Below, piece by piece: positions 1-7,871 of a stretch of DNA of 64,000 nucleotides. The notes under the pieces are model-generated. The model was not told where the DNA came from, searched no databases, and was given only the letters and a program-made list of their open reading frames with translations. How positions within the stretch are numbered: the stretch's first letter is position 1; every line of letters starts with the position of its first letter. This DNA is from Vampirovibrio chlorellavorus (GTDB lineage: Bacteria > Cyanobacteriota > Vampirovibrionia > Vampirovibrionales > Vampirovibrionaceae). The stretch covers positions 434,001 to 498,000 of the forward strand of contig LAPX01000004.1 of NCBI GenBank assembly GCA_001858525.1, written 5' to 3'. The position numbers were made by a program, and so were the translations under genes.

Positions 1-141
1 AAGACTGTGATTCGTAAACTGGAAACCGATATTAAGTACTATCAAGGTAAAGCAAACGAACTGTCTGAGATTATTGATCTGTTCATTCTTTCCAACACCT
101 CTGGTGGAAAAATGAGCAACCCAGAGGATATGTCTCATTAA
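1..141 (+). CDS. C-terminal end of an unrecognised protein (partial)
   Basis: An open frame enters from the left edge and closes at a TAA, giving the last 46 residues of a protein. The tail is charged and looks helical (it starts KTVIRKLETDIKYY), with a polar, Ser/Gly-rich end. No motif is recognisable. It lies 28 bases upstream of the S41 protease on the same strand, so the two could be co-transcribed. It was too short for the ORF track because its start is outside the window. Confidence 0.55.
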   Translation, partial: KTVIRKLETDIKYYQGKANELSEIIDLFILSNTSGGKMSNPEDMSH

Positions 142-169
142 TTCAGTCAGTTCTGCTTTCTAGAGACAA

Positions 170-1444
170 ATGAATATTTTCAGTTCTCTATCCTGTGCTT
201 TGAAGATCCCTGCCGTAATTTCTCGGCGAGGGATCTTCACCTTGTTGGGCCTGTTTTGGCTCAGCACGGTTTTGCTGAGCGGTTGTAACGTTCAGACTCC
301 CAATCCGGGCTCTGTGTTCGTTTCAACCTCTGAAAATGACCAATCTCAACTGGCCAATCAGCTGTATGAAGAGGCTTGGCGCACGGTGCAGGAAGAATAT
401 GTCGATGGCACCTTTAACGGTCAGGACTGGTCCAGTTGGCGATATCGCTACCGGGGTAAACTGAAGGACGTACAGGATGCTTATGTGGCCATTAGCACCA
501 TGGTGGCCAGCCTGAACGATGAATACACCCGCTTTCTGCAACCGCGGGACATGAGTGAGCAGAGCATGAGCATTGACTCTCGCTTGTATGGGGTGGGGAT
601 TCAAATTTCCAAACGGGACAATAAATTGCTGGTGTTAGCCACCATTGATGATACCCCTGCCCAACGGGCCGGATTGATGCCCAAGGATCAGATCACGCAC
701 ATTAACGGCAAAGAAACCGCTGGCATGAGTGTGGAAGATGCGGCGGATCAGATTCGTGGGGAAAAAGGCACCTATGTCACCCTGAACATCAAGCGGGGCA
801 AGGCCGAGTTGTCCAAGCGGATTCAGCGGGATGAGATCAAGATCAAATCGGTTTTTACCAAACCCCTGGACGATCAGCGGATTGGCTACTTGCGACTCAG
901 TTCTTTCATCAGCGAAACCATGCTGGATGAAATGAAAGAAGCCTTGCAGAAGCTATCCTCTAAGCAGGCAGTGGTTCTGGATTTGCGGGGCAATTACGGC
1001 GGCTTGTTTACCAATGCCGTTGAGGCAGCCGATATGCTCATGGAGCAGGGTGATATTGTCTTTATCGTGAATCGAGAGCATGACAGGCGGTCTTTTGAGG
1101 CGCACCCGGGAACCATTAACGCCAAACCGCTAGTGGTACTGATTGATGGTGGCAGTGCCAGTGCCAGCGAAATTTTGGCTGGGGCGCTTAAGGACAATCA
1201 TCGGGCCACCCTGATTGGTTCTCAATCTTTTGGCAAAGGGCTGGTGCAAAAGGTGAATCCGCTGATGAACAACAGCGGCATTAATATCACCATTTCCAAG
1301 TACCTCACCCCCAATGGCACCGATATCAATAAAAAAGGCATTGAGCCCAATATTAAGGTGCCATACACCGAGGCGGATTATTTGGCCCAGCGGGATCCGC
1401 AACTGGATCGGGCCGTTCAATATTTGCGCGGTCACTTGAAGTAG
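170..1444 (+). CDS. S41-family C-terminal processing protease, predicted lipoprotein
   Basis: A 424-residue serine protease of the CtpA/Prc class, expected to trim or degrade proteins in the cell envelope. A hydrophobic N-terminus ends in a lipobox (LLSGC, Cys39), so the mature protein is probably lipid-anchored. A PDZ domain (about residues 137-210, beginning near YGVGIQIS) is followed by the S41 catalytic core. The GSASASEILAGAL motif and FGKG 25 residues later give the expected Ser331/Lys356 dyad. Length is normal for the family. The ATG at 170 is used because it gives a complete lipoprotein signal; the ribosome site is weak. The next gene, cytidine deaminase, begins 3 bases after the stop. 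The family assignment is firm; the substrate is unknown. Confidence 0.92.
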   Translation: MNIFSSLSCALKIPAVISRRGIFTLLGLFWLSTVLLSGCNVQTPNPGSVFVSTSENDQSQLANQLYEEAWRTVQEEYVDGTFNGQDWSSWRYRYRGKLKDVQDAYVAISTMVASLNDEYTRFLQPRDMSEQSMSIDSRLYGVGIQISKRDNKLLVLATIDDTPAQRAGLMPKDQITHINGKETAGMSVEDAADQIRGEKGTYVTLNIKRGKAELSKRIQRDEIKIKSVFTKPLDDQRIGYLRLSSFISETMLDEMKEALQKLSSKQAVVLDLRGNYGGLFTNAVEAADMLMEQGDIVFIVNREHDRRSFEAHPGTINAKPLVVLIDGGSASASEILAGALKDNHRATLIGSQSFGKGLVQKVNPLMNNSGINITISKYLTPNGTDINKKGIEPNIKVPYTEADYLAQRDPQLDRAVQYLRGHLK

Positions 1445-1447
1445 ATC

Positions 1448-1885
1448 GTGGAAAGCAGGATAAAGGTGTCCATTTCCGCTGAGCAAGCCCAGGTTTTACT
1501 CAATGCCGCTCAGGCAGCCGCGGAAAATGCCTATGCGCCCTACAGCGATTTTCCGGTGGGGGCGGCTTTGCTGACTACCAACGGGGCAATCTTAACGGGT
1601 GTGAACGTGGAAAACGCCAGTTTTGGGCTGACCTTGTGCGCGGAGCGAACCGCTTTGGTCAAAGCAATCAGTGAAGGCCATCGGGACTTTCAGGCCATTG
1701 CCGTGTGGGCCAGTCGGCGTCCCCATGGTTCGGTGACCCCGTGTGGGGCTTGTCGGCAGGTCATGGTGGAATTTTTATTACCGCAGACGCCGGTGGTGCT
1801 GACGGATGAAAGCAACGGGCAAGTGCGTATTTTATCCATGACCGAATTGTTACCAGAGGCGTTTGGGCCTGCCATTCAGCGCTAG
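1448..1885 (+). CDS. cdd: cytidine deaminase
   Basis: A 145-residue homotetrameric-type cytidine deaminase that converts cytidine/deoxycytidine to uridine/deoxyuridine in pyrimidine salvage. The zinc site is complete: CAE at 64-66 (zinc Cys plus the catalytic proton-shuttle Glu) and PCGAC with Cys99 and Cys102. The substrate-pocket region NAYAPYSDFPVGAAL is also typical. The start is a GTG three bases after the protease stop, which suggests translational coupling. The 3' end overlaps the convergent ABC ATPase gene by 4 bases. Confidence 0.95.
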   Translation: MESRIKVSISAEQAQVLLNAAQAAAENAYAPYSDFPVGAALLTTNGAILTGVNVENASFGLTLCAERTALVKAISEGHRDFQAIAVWASRRPHGSVTPCGACRQVMVEFLLPQTPVVLTDESNGQVRILSMTELLPEAFGPAIQR

Positions 1886-2886
1886 AGGCTGGTTTGGCTG
1901 GTTAATTGTTCTGGGTAAAAACTCCCCGGATACAGATAGCAGCTCACTGAATGAGAGTCGCTCAGTTGGGCTTCTTTGGGAAAGCGAGAGGGGCACACCG
2001 GCAAGCGTTTCTGGCAACGGGGCTCAAAACTGCAACCCGGTGGCATTTCGGTAATGGATGGGGGCTGCCCTTCAATGGGTTCCAGTCGACTGCGGGTCAT
2101 GGTGGGCAGGGAGTTCAGTAAGCCAATGGTGTAGGGGTGTTTGGGGTCTTTAAACAAATCGTGGGCACTGGCTTTTTCCACCACCCGACCGGCGTACATT
2201 ACGGCCACTTCATCGCACATTTCGGCCACCACTCCCAGATCATGGGTAATCAGCAAAATGGCGGTCTGGTGCTCTTTCCGAATATCCCGAAGCAGTTCCA
2301 GAATTTGGGCTTGCACGGTCACATCCAGGGCCGTGGTGGGTTCATCGGCTATCAGCAAGGACGGGGTACAGCTAAGCGCCATGGCAATCATGACCCGCTG
2401 GCGCATACCGCCTGAAAACTGGTGGGGGTAGTCATTCAAACGCTCTTTGCTGTTTGGGATGCGAACCATATCCAGCAGCTCAATGGCTTTGCGTTGGGCG
2501 TCCTTCTGATGGAGGCCCTGATGCAGGGTCAGGATTTCGGTAATCTGTTCTCCAATGGTGTACACCGGGTTCAGAGAAGTTAGTGGATCCTGCGGGATGA
2601 GGGCGATTTGGGCGCCCCGAATTTTGCGCATTTGCTCGTTGTTCAGGCTCAGCAAATTTTGTCCGTTGAAGTGAATGCTGCCATCGGCAATCATGCCGGG
2701 CTGGGGAATCAGGCGTAAAATGGCCATGCTGGTCATGCTTTTGCCACAACCGGATTCGCCCACCACCCCAAGCACTTTTCCCGGCTCTAAGTCCAGCGAT
2801 AAATGATTGACGGCGTAAGCCGGACCGTCATCCGTGGGAAAGGTGACCGACAAATTCTGGATTGAAAGTAAGGGCGTTGAAACCAT
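1882..2886 (-). CDS. ABC transporter ATP-binding protein, oligopeptide/dipeptide type (OppD/DppD-like)
   Basis: A 334-residue ATPase subunit of a peptide-importer-class ABC system. Visible motifs are Walker A (GESGCGKS), the signature FSGGMRQR and Walker B ([13 protein letters not shown]). The C-terminal oligopeptide-type extension contains HPYTIGLL and a Cys-rich stretch ([14 protein letters not shown]) that in some relatives carries an Fe-S cluster. The ATG at 2886 is preferred over the upstream ATG at 2904, because the family normally starts just before the first beta strand. A TATAAT hexamer (2893-2898 on this strand) lies right before it. No permease or binding-protein gene is adjacent, so the partners must be elsewhere and the substrate is undetermined. 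Confidence 0.88.
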   Translation of the reverse strand: MVSTPLLSIQNLSVTFPTDDGPAYAVNHLSLDLEPGKVLGVVGESGCGKSMTSMAILRLIPQPGMIADGSIHFNGQNLLSLNNEQMRKIRGAQIALIPQDPLTSLNPVYTIGEQITEILTLHQGLHQKDAQRKAIELLDMVRIPNSKERLNDYPHQFSGGMRQRVMIAMALSCTPSLLIADEPTTALDVTVQAQILELLRDIRKEHQTAILLITHDLGVVAEMCDEVAVMYAGRVVEKASAHDLFKDPKHPYTIGLLNSLPTMTRSRLEPIEGQPPSITEMPPGCSFEPRCQKRLPVCPSRFPKEAQLSDSHSVSCYLYPGSFYPEQLTSQTSL

Positions 2887-3202
2887 AGGGCCATTATAGC
2901 CCATTTATTGGCCGGAAGGTTTGAGTAGGCGTTCTTGGGTTCGGACTTGTCCGGTCATGAAGGCAGGAATCTTTGGATTTTTCTGGGTCCAGATTCGGCT
3001 GAATCCCCTTGAATCGATCTGATCCAAGTTTCCTTTTGATTTTTTTGGTATGTTGTTTGAGTTGAGCAATGGGTCTAGAGTCGATCGGCGTATGTGTTTC
3101 CGCATATACCACTTGATTTCCCCGTGTTTATATTATTGATGGAATATTAAAGGTATCAATTTGATCCCCTCGTAAGCCTTATCCTGGAGAAGAACCAAGT
3201 TT
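2887..3202. other. intergenic region between divergent genes
   Basis: About 316 bases separate the ABC ATPase (minus) from the respiratory cluster (plus), so both promoters should lie here. A TATAAT is seen on the minus strand at 2893-2898. On the plus side the region becomes AT-rich near 3110-3160 and contains a small inverted repeat ATCAA-T-TTGAT at 3155-3165, about 40 bases before ccoN. It is a candidate operator, but its half-sites are in the opposite order to an FNR site. No convincing -35/-10 pair was found for ccoN. A GGAG lies upstream of the ccoN ATG. No coding signal is seen. Confidence 0.5.
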
Positions 3203-4609
3203 ATGCAAGCCCTTACCAACCTATGGCGCGCCGTATTTAGTGACGAGCCCTTTAGTGCCAGCCGAAACTTTCTGATTTGTGCCATATTCTACCTGGTGTT
3301 TGGCATGTTGTTCGGTCTGATCGCATCGTTATTGATGTATAGTCCAGACCTGATTCATGGGATTCCGCAGTTGGCTTTTGGCCGGTTACGTCCAGCGCAC
3401 ATTAATACCGTGTTGATTGGCTGGCTTTCCATGGGTTATGTGTCTTGTATGTATTACATCGTGCCGGTTTTGTCGGGGCGTAAGAGTCTTTGGTCTGAGC
3501 GCTTGGGGAATATCACGCTCTTTCTCTGGAATTTAACTGTCTTTGTGGGTGTTTACAGTATTTTGAACGGTTACACCGAAGGCAGAGAGTACGCTGAACT
3601 GAACGGGCCGTTCGACTGGTTGGTGTTGGGCGCCCTGTTGCTGGTCGGCTTGAACGTTTACATGACCATCTTCACTGGTACCGAGAAGAAATGGTACGTG
3701 AGCCTGTGGTACTTCATGGGTGCATTGTTCTGGTTCCCCATTGTGTACGTGATTGGTAACCGGGCTTTTGTTCAGTTTACCGGCTTGAACGACGCCATAG
3801 CCGGTTGGTTTTATGGACACAACATTCTGGGGATGTGGTTTACCGTCGGCGGTGTGGGTATTCTCTACTACCTGTTGCCCCGTTTTTCCGGCAATCCGCT
3901 GTACAGTCACACATTGTCCATGATTGGCTTCTGGACCATCGGGATGTTCTACGCCCCCACCGGGACGCACCACATTCTGCAATCTCCCGTTCCGGAATGG
4001 TTGAAGGCTATCGCCGTTATCTCCAGCGTATTCTTGTTGATCCCGGTGTTAACCGTGCAGGTCAACTTCTTTATGACTTTGAAGGGTAAGTGGCATTTAA
4101 TGGCCGATCACATCCCCATGCGCTTTGCCATGGCTGCTGGTTTGGCTTATTTGCTGACTTGTATGCAGGGTCCATTCCAGGCCACCCGGTCTATCAACTG
4201 GTACCTGCACTTTTCTAACTGGGTGGTGGGTCACGCTCACTTGGCCCTGTTGGCTACCTTCTCCTTCATCGTGTTTGCGGCTTCCTACTTCATCATTCCT
4301 AAAATCACTGGCCGCAAAATATACAGCCGTTCATTGGCCATCTGGCACTTCTGGCTCAGCTTTATCGGGTGGATTGTCATGATGATCTCATTGACCATCG
4401 CGGGCCTGATTCAGGCCGCTGGCTGGCACTTTACCTTGCCTTACGATCAGTGGGTCATGGAAATGGTGCCTTACTTCATCGTTCGGACCTTCTCCGGCTT
4501 ACTGTTGATTGCCGGTCAGGTGCTGTACATGTTGAATATTTACAAAACGGTCTTCTCCAAATCGGCTGAGCCGCTGCCGGAGTCTCCGACCGGAATCGCT
4601 TACGTATAG
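3203..4609 (+). CDS. ccoN: cbb3-type cytochrome c oxidase subunit I
   Basis: A 468-residue, multi-helix heme-copper oxygen reductase catalytic subunit of the C family, which reduces O2 to water in the cytoplasmic membrane. All expected ligands are visible: His66 and His346 for low-spin heme b, His344 for heme b3, and His206, His256 and His257 for CuB. Tyr250 is at the position of the His-Tyr crosslink (six residues before the His-His pair, as in known cbb3 enzymes). Length is normal. It is the first gene of a same-strand cluster running to about 12.2 kb. C-family oxidases usually have high O2 affinity, suggesting microaerobic use; that is inferred from the family. Confidence 0.95.
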   Translation: MQALTNLWRAVFSDEPFSASRNFLICAIFYLVFGMLFGLIASLLMYSPDLIHGIPQLAFGRLRPAHINTVLIGWLSMGYVSCMYYIVPVLSGRKSLWSERLGNITLFLWNLTVFVGVYSILNGYTEGREYAELNGPFDWLVLGALLLVGLNVYMTIFTGTEKKWYVSLWYFMGALFWFPIVYVIGNRAFVQFTGLNDAIAGWFYGHNILGMWFTVGGVGILYYLLPRFSGNPLYSHTLSMIGFWTIGMFYAPTGTHHILQSPVPEWLKAIAVISSVFLLIPVLTVQVNFFMTLKGKWHLMADHIPMRFAMAAGLAYLLTCMQGPFQATRSINWYLHFSNWVVGHAHLALLATFSFIVFAASYFIIPKITGRKIYSRSLAIWHFWLSFIGWIVMMISLTIAGLIQAAGWHFTLPYDQWVMEMVPYFIVRTFSGLLLIAGQVLYMLNIYKTVFSKSAEPLPESPTGIAYV

Positions 4610-4644
4610 GGCGAACGCAAGGACTATTTAAGGAAAAGACGACT

Positions 4645-5688
4645 ATGCAACCTCGAATTCTTAACTACCTGATTGCCGCTGTCTTTGTGGCCCTAATCTT
4701 TCTAACCATCATTTTTGTAACCGCCATTTTGCCGGCGACTACCTTCCAACCGGAAGCGTCCAAGCAGGGTTCTTACATTTACACTGCCAGTGAATGGCGA
4801 GGTCGGGAAATCTACAAACGGGAAGGTTGTGTTTACTGCCATACCCAATTTGTTCGTTACCAGGATCGTGAAATGGGTGAGATGGTTCAGGCGGGCGATT
4901 ACTTGCACGAGACCCCTCACTTGCTGGGTACGGAACGGACTGGTCCCGATTTGTCCAACATTGGTGGTAAATACCCGGATGCCTGGCACTGGGCACACCA
5001 CGTTCAGCCCCGTTCTGTGAAGCCTGGTTCTTTAATGCCGTCTTTCAGTTACTTGAAAGACAGCGAAATGAAGGACTTGGTGGCCTATTTGCAAACCTTG
5101 GGCAGAGAGCGTGAATTAGAGGCTCGTCGTCGCAAAAAGCCTGATCATCTAGCTTCTGCCGCTGGCCATGGTGCGGCGCCCGCTCAGGACCCCCTGACCT
5201 GGTTGGAAGCGCCTCAGGAAATGCGCGATGAGTGGAAACGGATTTCCAAAAACGTGGATACGGATAACTCGGCCATTGCTAACTCGGGTCGCGGTATCTA
5301 TATGCAAAACTGCGCTCAGTGTCACGGTGTAACCGGTCGGGGCAATGGTCCGGTCAGTTCCTCCATGATTAAGAAGCCTGCCAACTTGACCCGTCCTTTC
5401 TACAAGAGCTACACCGATGCGTTGTACTACTGGCGTCTGAAGGAAGGCGTAACCGGTACCCGCATGCCTCGCTGGGGACGTAGTTTAAGTGAGCAGCAGC
5501 TGGCATATCTGGTCGCTTTTATTAAAACCTTGCCGGTCAATGCGGCTACCCCATCTTCTGAGGTAGAAGTTGTAAACTATTCTCAGTTGGATCAGCCGGA
5601 TGTCATGTCTAAAAACTACGAGCAGATTTCTCGGTTGACGGAAATCAAAGACGAGTATCCTGAGCAACTTGGAGGCGGAAGACATTAA
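4645..5688 (+). CDS. ccoO: cbb3 oxidase subunit II (CcoO) fused to a second cytochrome c domain
   Basis: A 347-residue protein with one N-terminal membrane helix (about residues 8-30) and two c-type heme domains. The first is a CcoO domain with CVYCH (Cys62, Cys65, His66), the following TQFVR and a likely axial Met131 in LMPSF. A linker (about 155-205, basic then acidic) leads to a second cytochrome c domain with CAQCH (Cys223, Cys226, His227) and probable axial Met274 in TRMPRWG. Ordinary CcoO carries one heme; the second domain resembles those of CcoP. The heme normally supplied by CcoP therefore seems to be appended here. It lies 35 bases after ccoN with an AAGGA-like ribosome site. Confidence 0.92.
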   Translation: MQPRILNYLIAAVFVALIFLTIIFVTAILPATTFQPEASKQGSYIYTASEWRGREIYKREGCVYCHTQFVRYQDREMGEMVQAGDYLHETPHLLGTERTGPDLSNIGGKYPDAWHWAHHVQPRSVKPGSLMPSFSYLKDSEMKDLVAYLQTLGRERELEARRRKKPDHLASAAGHGAAPAQDPLTWLEAPQEMRDEWKRISKNVDTDNSAIANSGRGIYMQNCAQCHGVTGRGNGPVSSSMIKKPANLTRPFYKSYTDALYYWRLKEGVTGTRMPRWGRSLSEQQLAYLVAFIKTLPVNAATPSSEVEVVNYSQLDQPDVMSKNYEQISRLTEIKDEYPEQLGGGRH

Positions 5689-5690
5689 AT

Positions 5691-5858
5691 ATGTGCCCAT
5701 CCTGTCTTTCTGGTGGTATCGGACCCGGCTATATTGCAGCCTTTGCTATTTGCGGCCTGTTTTTCCTGATTGCTTTTGCGGCCATGTTTTGGGCCTCCCG
5801 AAACGGCAAGCTGGATAATCTGGAAGATTCCAAGTTTCGCATGCTGCAAGATGATTAA
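5691..5858 (+). CDS. ccoS: CcoS-like small membrane protein (oxidase maturation)
   Basis: A 55-residue ORF missed by the ORF track. A single hydrophobic helix (about residues 14-34) is followed by FWASRNGKLDNLED and an acidic end (MLQDD). This matches the shape and conserved tail of CcoS, which normally reads W-x-x-R/K-x-G-Q-F-D-D-L-E and ends in acidic residues. CcoS is needed for heme b and copper insertion into cbb3 oxidase. An N-terminal MCPSC motif is unusual and could bind metal. It starts 2 bases after the ccoO stop, within the ccoO ribosome-site context (GGAGG at the ccoO 3' end). Confidence 0.75.
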   Translation: MCPSCLSGGIGPGYIAAFAICGLFFLIAFAAMFWASRNGKLDNLEDSKFRMLQDD

Positions 5859-5878
5859 TCGGAACGGAGTTTTTCCTT

Positions 5879-6055
5879 ATGTCTGAAGAGAACAATACAA
5901 GCGGACAATCGACCAACCTCAACGAAGCGGCTTTGCCCAAACCTTACGATGAGTTCGAGGTTGGTGAGCACAAGGTTCCCTGGTTTTTGTGGTTATTTTT
6001 CATTCTGATTGTAGGCTGGGCCTCCATTTCCTGGATTCAGTTTTTTGGATATTAA
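5879..6055 (+). CDS. small membrane protein resembling the CcoP N-terminal anchor
   Basis: A 58-residue ORF not in the ORF track. An acidic, polar N-terminus contains KPYDEFEVGEHKVPWF and runs into one hydrophobic helix, ending QFFGY. The pattern (acidic stretch, Tyr-Asp, then a Trp-rich start of a helix) resembles the CcoP segment just before its second membrane helix (YDNPLPxWW). It contains no heme motif. With an extra cytochrome c domain on CcoO and a diheme lipoprotein downstream, I infer that the CcoP function has been divided among separate polypeptides. The resemblance is short, so it could be another single-helix subunit. A GGAG lies upstream of the ATG. Confidence 0.6.
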   Translation: MSEENNTSGQSTNLNEAALPKPYDEFEVGEHKVPWFLWLFFILIVGWASISWIQFFGY

Positions 6056-6073
6056 GCAAAAAGGCTATATTAA

Positions 6074-7219
6074 ATGGACTTCTCGTTTAAAATGCAGACT
6101 TTCAAAAAGCGACCGCCGTTACTGGCATTGGCCTTGGTTGCAGCCACCGCGTCCACTATTTTATTGAGTGGATGTAGCAACGCCCCGGATAAGGCGAGTT
6201 TAGGCAATGCCAACATTGCGGCGCAGCCAGTGTTTAACCAACAGATGAGCGCTGAGGATTTTGCCTTTCCCTCCAAACGTCCTTCTTTAATGAAAGGTCG
6301 GGAGATTTTCCAGCAGCACTGCGTGAAATGTCACGCCGCTTCTTTCTGGCAAACCCAAAAGGTGAAAGTGGATTTGGCTTACACCACGCCCATCGACATG
6401 TATCGCTTCCTGACCCGTGGAGAAGTGAAGCAACTGGTGAATGAGCACGGTGAGCCCATTCCCGAATTGTTGACCGCTGAGCGTAAAAAGCTGCTACCCA
6501 AAGGGCACCCTGCTTTCAGAAATGTGCTGAATGCCGATGAGCGTTGGGCAGCCATTTTCTACGTTCGTTATCTGGCTGGCGCCGGTGATATGAAATCCCC
6601 GGATCCTAAGCAGGACATTGCCGGTATTTTTGGTGGTAACTGCGCGGTTTGTCATGGCTCCAAAGGCCAAGGCGATGGCTTTTTGCACACGGGTAAAACC
6701 GGTAACCATGAGCTGCATGACGCTTCACAGTTGAAGAACTTGCAGCCAGCCCCGGCGAACTTCCAGCAATACAGTCGTGTTTACAACCGGACAGACGCCC
6801 AATTGCTGAAGTATCTTTGTGAAGGCGTTTATCCTTCCGCCATGCCAGCCTGGTATGGGGATGTTAACCTGGATAAAGAAACCGGTAAGCCGACCTTTGT
6901 TTTCGATGAACCCTTGTTGACCAACCTGGTACGCTATGTGCGGGCTTGGGCTTACGATAACGATCTGAACCCGGATTTGCCAGAGGCTAAAAACCCCCCG
7001 CCGGGCTTGGGCATCATTCAATCTTGCAAGCCAATGCCCACCAACCGCCCCTGGACTGAAGCCATGCAGAACAATGGCCCCAACAAAGGGCACCACTATC
7101 GCATTATGCCTGCAGATCCCATTACCGGCGGTATGACCCACGTTGGCCCCGAGCCTGTGGGACCCGTGGTTCGGGAGGCATCTGCCTTGAAAAATGAGAA
7201 GCAAGGAGGGGCTATCTAA
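6074..7219 (+). CDS. diheme cytochrome c lipoprotein
   Basis: A 381-residue exported protein with lipobox LLSGC (Cys34) and two heme c sites: CVKCH (Cys83, Cys86, His87) and CAVCH (Cys190, Cys193, His194). The second is followed by GSKGQGDG, as in CcoP and class I cytochromes. The C-terminal 90 residues are Pro/Gly-rich with no further heme. Its position between oxidase genes and the Rieske gene suggests it carries electrons between the quinol-oxidising unit and the oxidase, replacing CcoP or a mobile cytochrome c. That role is inferred. The start at 6074 gives a compact signal peptide. Confidence 0.88.
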   Translation: MDFSFKMQTFKKRPPLLALALVAATASTILLSGCSNAPDKASLGNANIAAQPVFNQQMSAEDFAFPSKRPSLMKGREIFQQHCVKCHAASFWQTQKVKVDLAYTTPIDMYRFLTRGEVKQLVNEHGEPIPELLTAERKKLLPKGHPAFRNVLNADERWAAIFYVRYLAGAGDMKSPDPKQDIAGIFGGNCAVCHGSKGQGDGFLHTGKTGNHELHDASQLKNLQPAPANFQQYSRVYNRTDAQLLKYLCEGVYPSAMPAWYGDVNLDKETGKPTFVFDEPLLTNLVRYVRAWAYDNDLNPDLPEAKNPPPGLGIIQSCKPMPTNRPWTEAMQNNGPNKGHHYRIMPADPITGGMTHVGPEPVGPVVREASALKNEKQGGAI

Positions 7220-7220
7220 A

Positions 7221-7871
7221 ATGAACCGACGAGATTTCTTGAAAATTATTGTCAGTATTCCCGTTTTAGGTGCTTTGGCTCTGTTTGTCTCCCCCTTGTT
7301 TCGTTATCTACGCCCTTCTTCAGGTCCTTTAAAAACCACGTCCTGGGATTTAAAAGGGAAGCCGACTGATTGGCATGGGGTTTCCGGCTTGGTGAAACAA
7401 CCCGATATGCCCAAGGCCGACCGGAGTATCGAGTTTGATTTGTCCATGTTCCCGACGCCGTGGTCTTATCAGCCTTTTACCTTCAGTCAGCAGAGCAAGG
7501 AATACACTTTCAAGCACTTTCAGGCCAGCAAAATTCCCGGGTTCGTAGTGCGCTTGCCTGAGGACAAGAATGGTAAACCCGACTTTATTGTGGTCAGCCG
7601 TATTTGTCCTCACATGGGTTGCGTTTTCAACTTCTTGCCCGATCCGGCTGAGGCAGCTGCCTACAACTATCCATCGGCCAAAAACCCCTTGTTTGCTTGC
7701 CCTTGTCACTTGAGTGTTTATGATCCCCTGCAATCTCAGGAAGTGAGCGGTCAAATGCTGGCCGGGAAAGTGGTTAGTGGGCCAGCTCCCCGTCCGCCCC
7801 GTCATTTTCAGTATGACATGCAAGGCTCAAAGCTTGTTATTACCGCACTAGAAGCGGGAGGTATTGCGTAA
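7221..7871 (+). CDS. Rieske [2Fe-2S] protein
   Basis: A 216-residue Rieske protein that accepts the first electron from quinol in a bc-type complex. An N-terminal NRRDFLK twin-arginine-like motif precedes a membrane anchor (about residues 9-28). The cluster box is CPHMGC (Cys129, His131, Cys134) and CPCH (Cys160, Cys162, His163), giving two Cys and two His ligands plus the conserved disulfide pair. The ATG at 7221 is chosen over the ORF-track start because an AAGGAGG ribosome site sits at the right distance and the Tat-like motif begins there. It ends immediately before the cytochrome b start. Confidence 0.93.
   Translation: MNRRDFLKIIVSIPVLGALALFVSPLFRYLRPSSGPLKTTSWDLKGKPTDWHGVSGLVKQPDMPKADRSIEFDLSMFPTPWSYQPFTFSQQSKEYTFKHFQASKIPGFVVRLPEDKNGKPDFIVVSRICPHMGCVFNFLPDPAEAAAYNYPSAKNPLFACPCHLSVYDPLQSQEVSGQMLAGKVVSGPAPRPPRHFQYDMQGSKLVITALEAGGIA

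Noticed and set aside
3155-3165. ATCAA-T-TTGAT inverted repeat upstream of ccoN, considered as an FNR site
   Set aside because: The half-sites are in the opposite order (ATCAA then TTGAT) with a 1-base spacer, so it is not an FNR box; kept only as an unexplained repeat in the intergenic entry.
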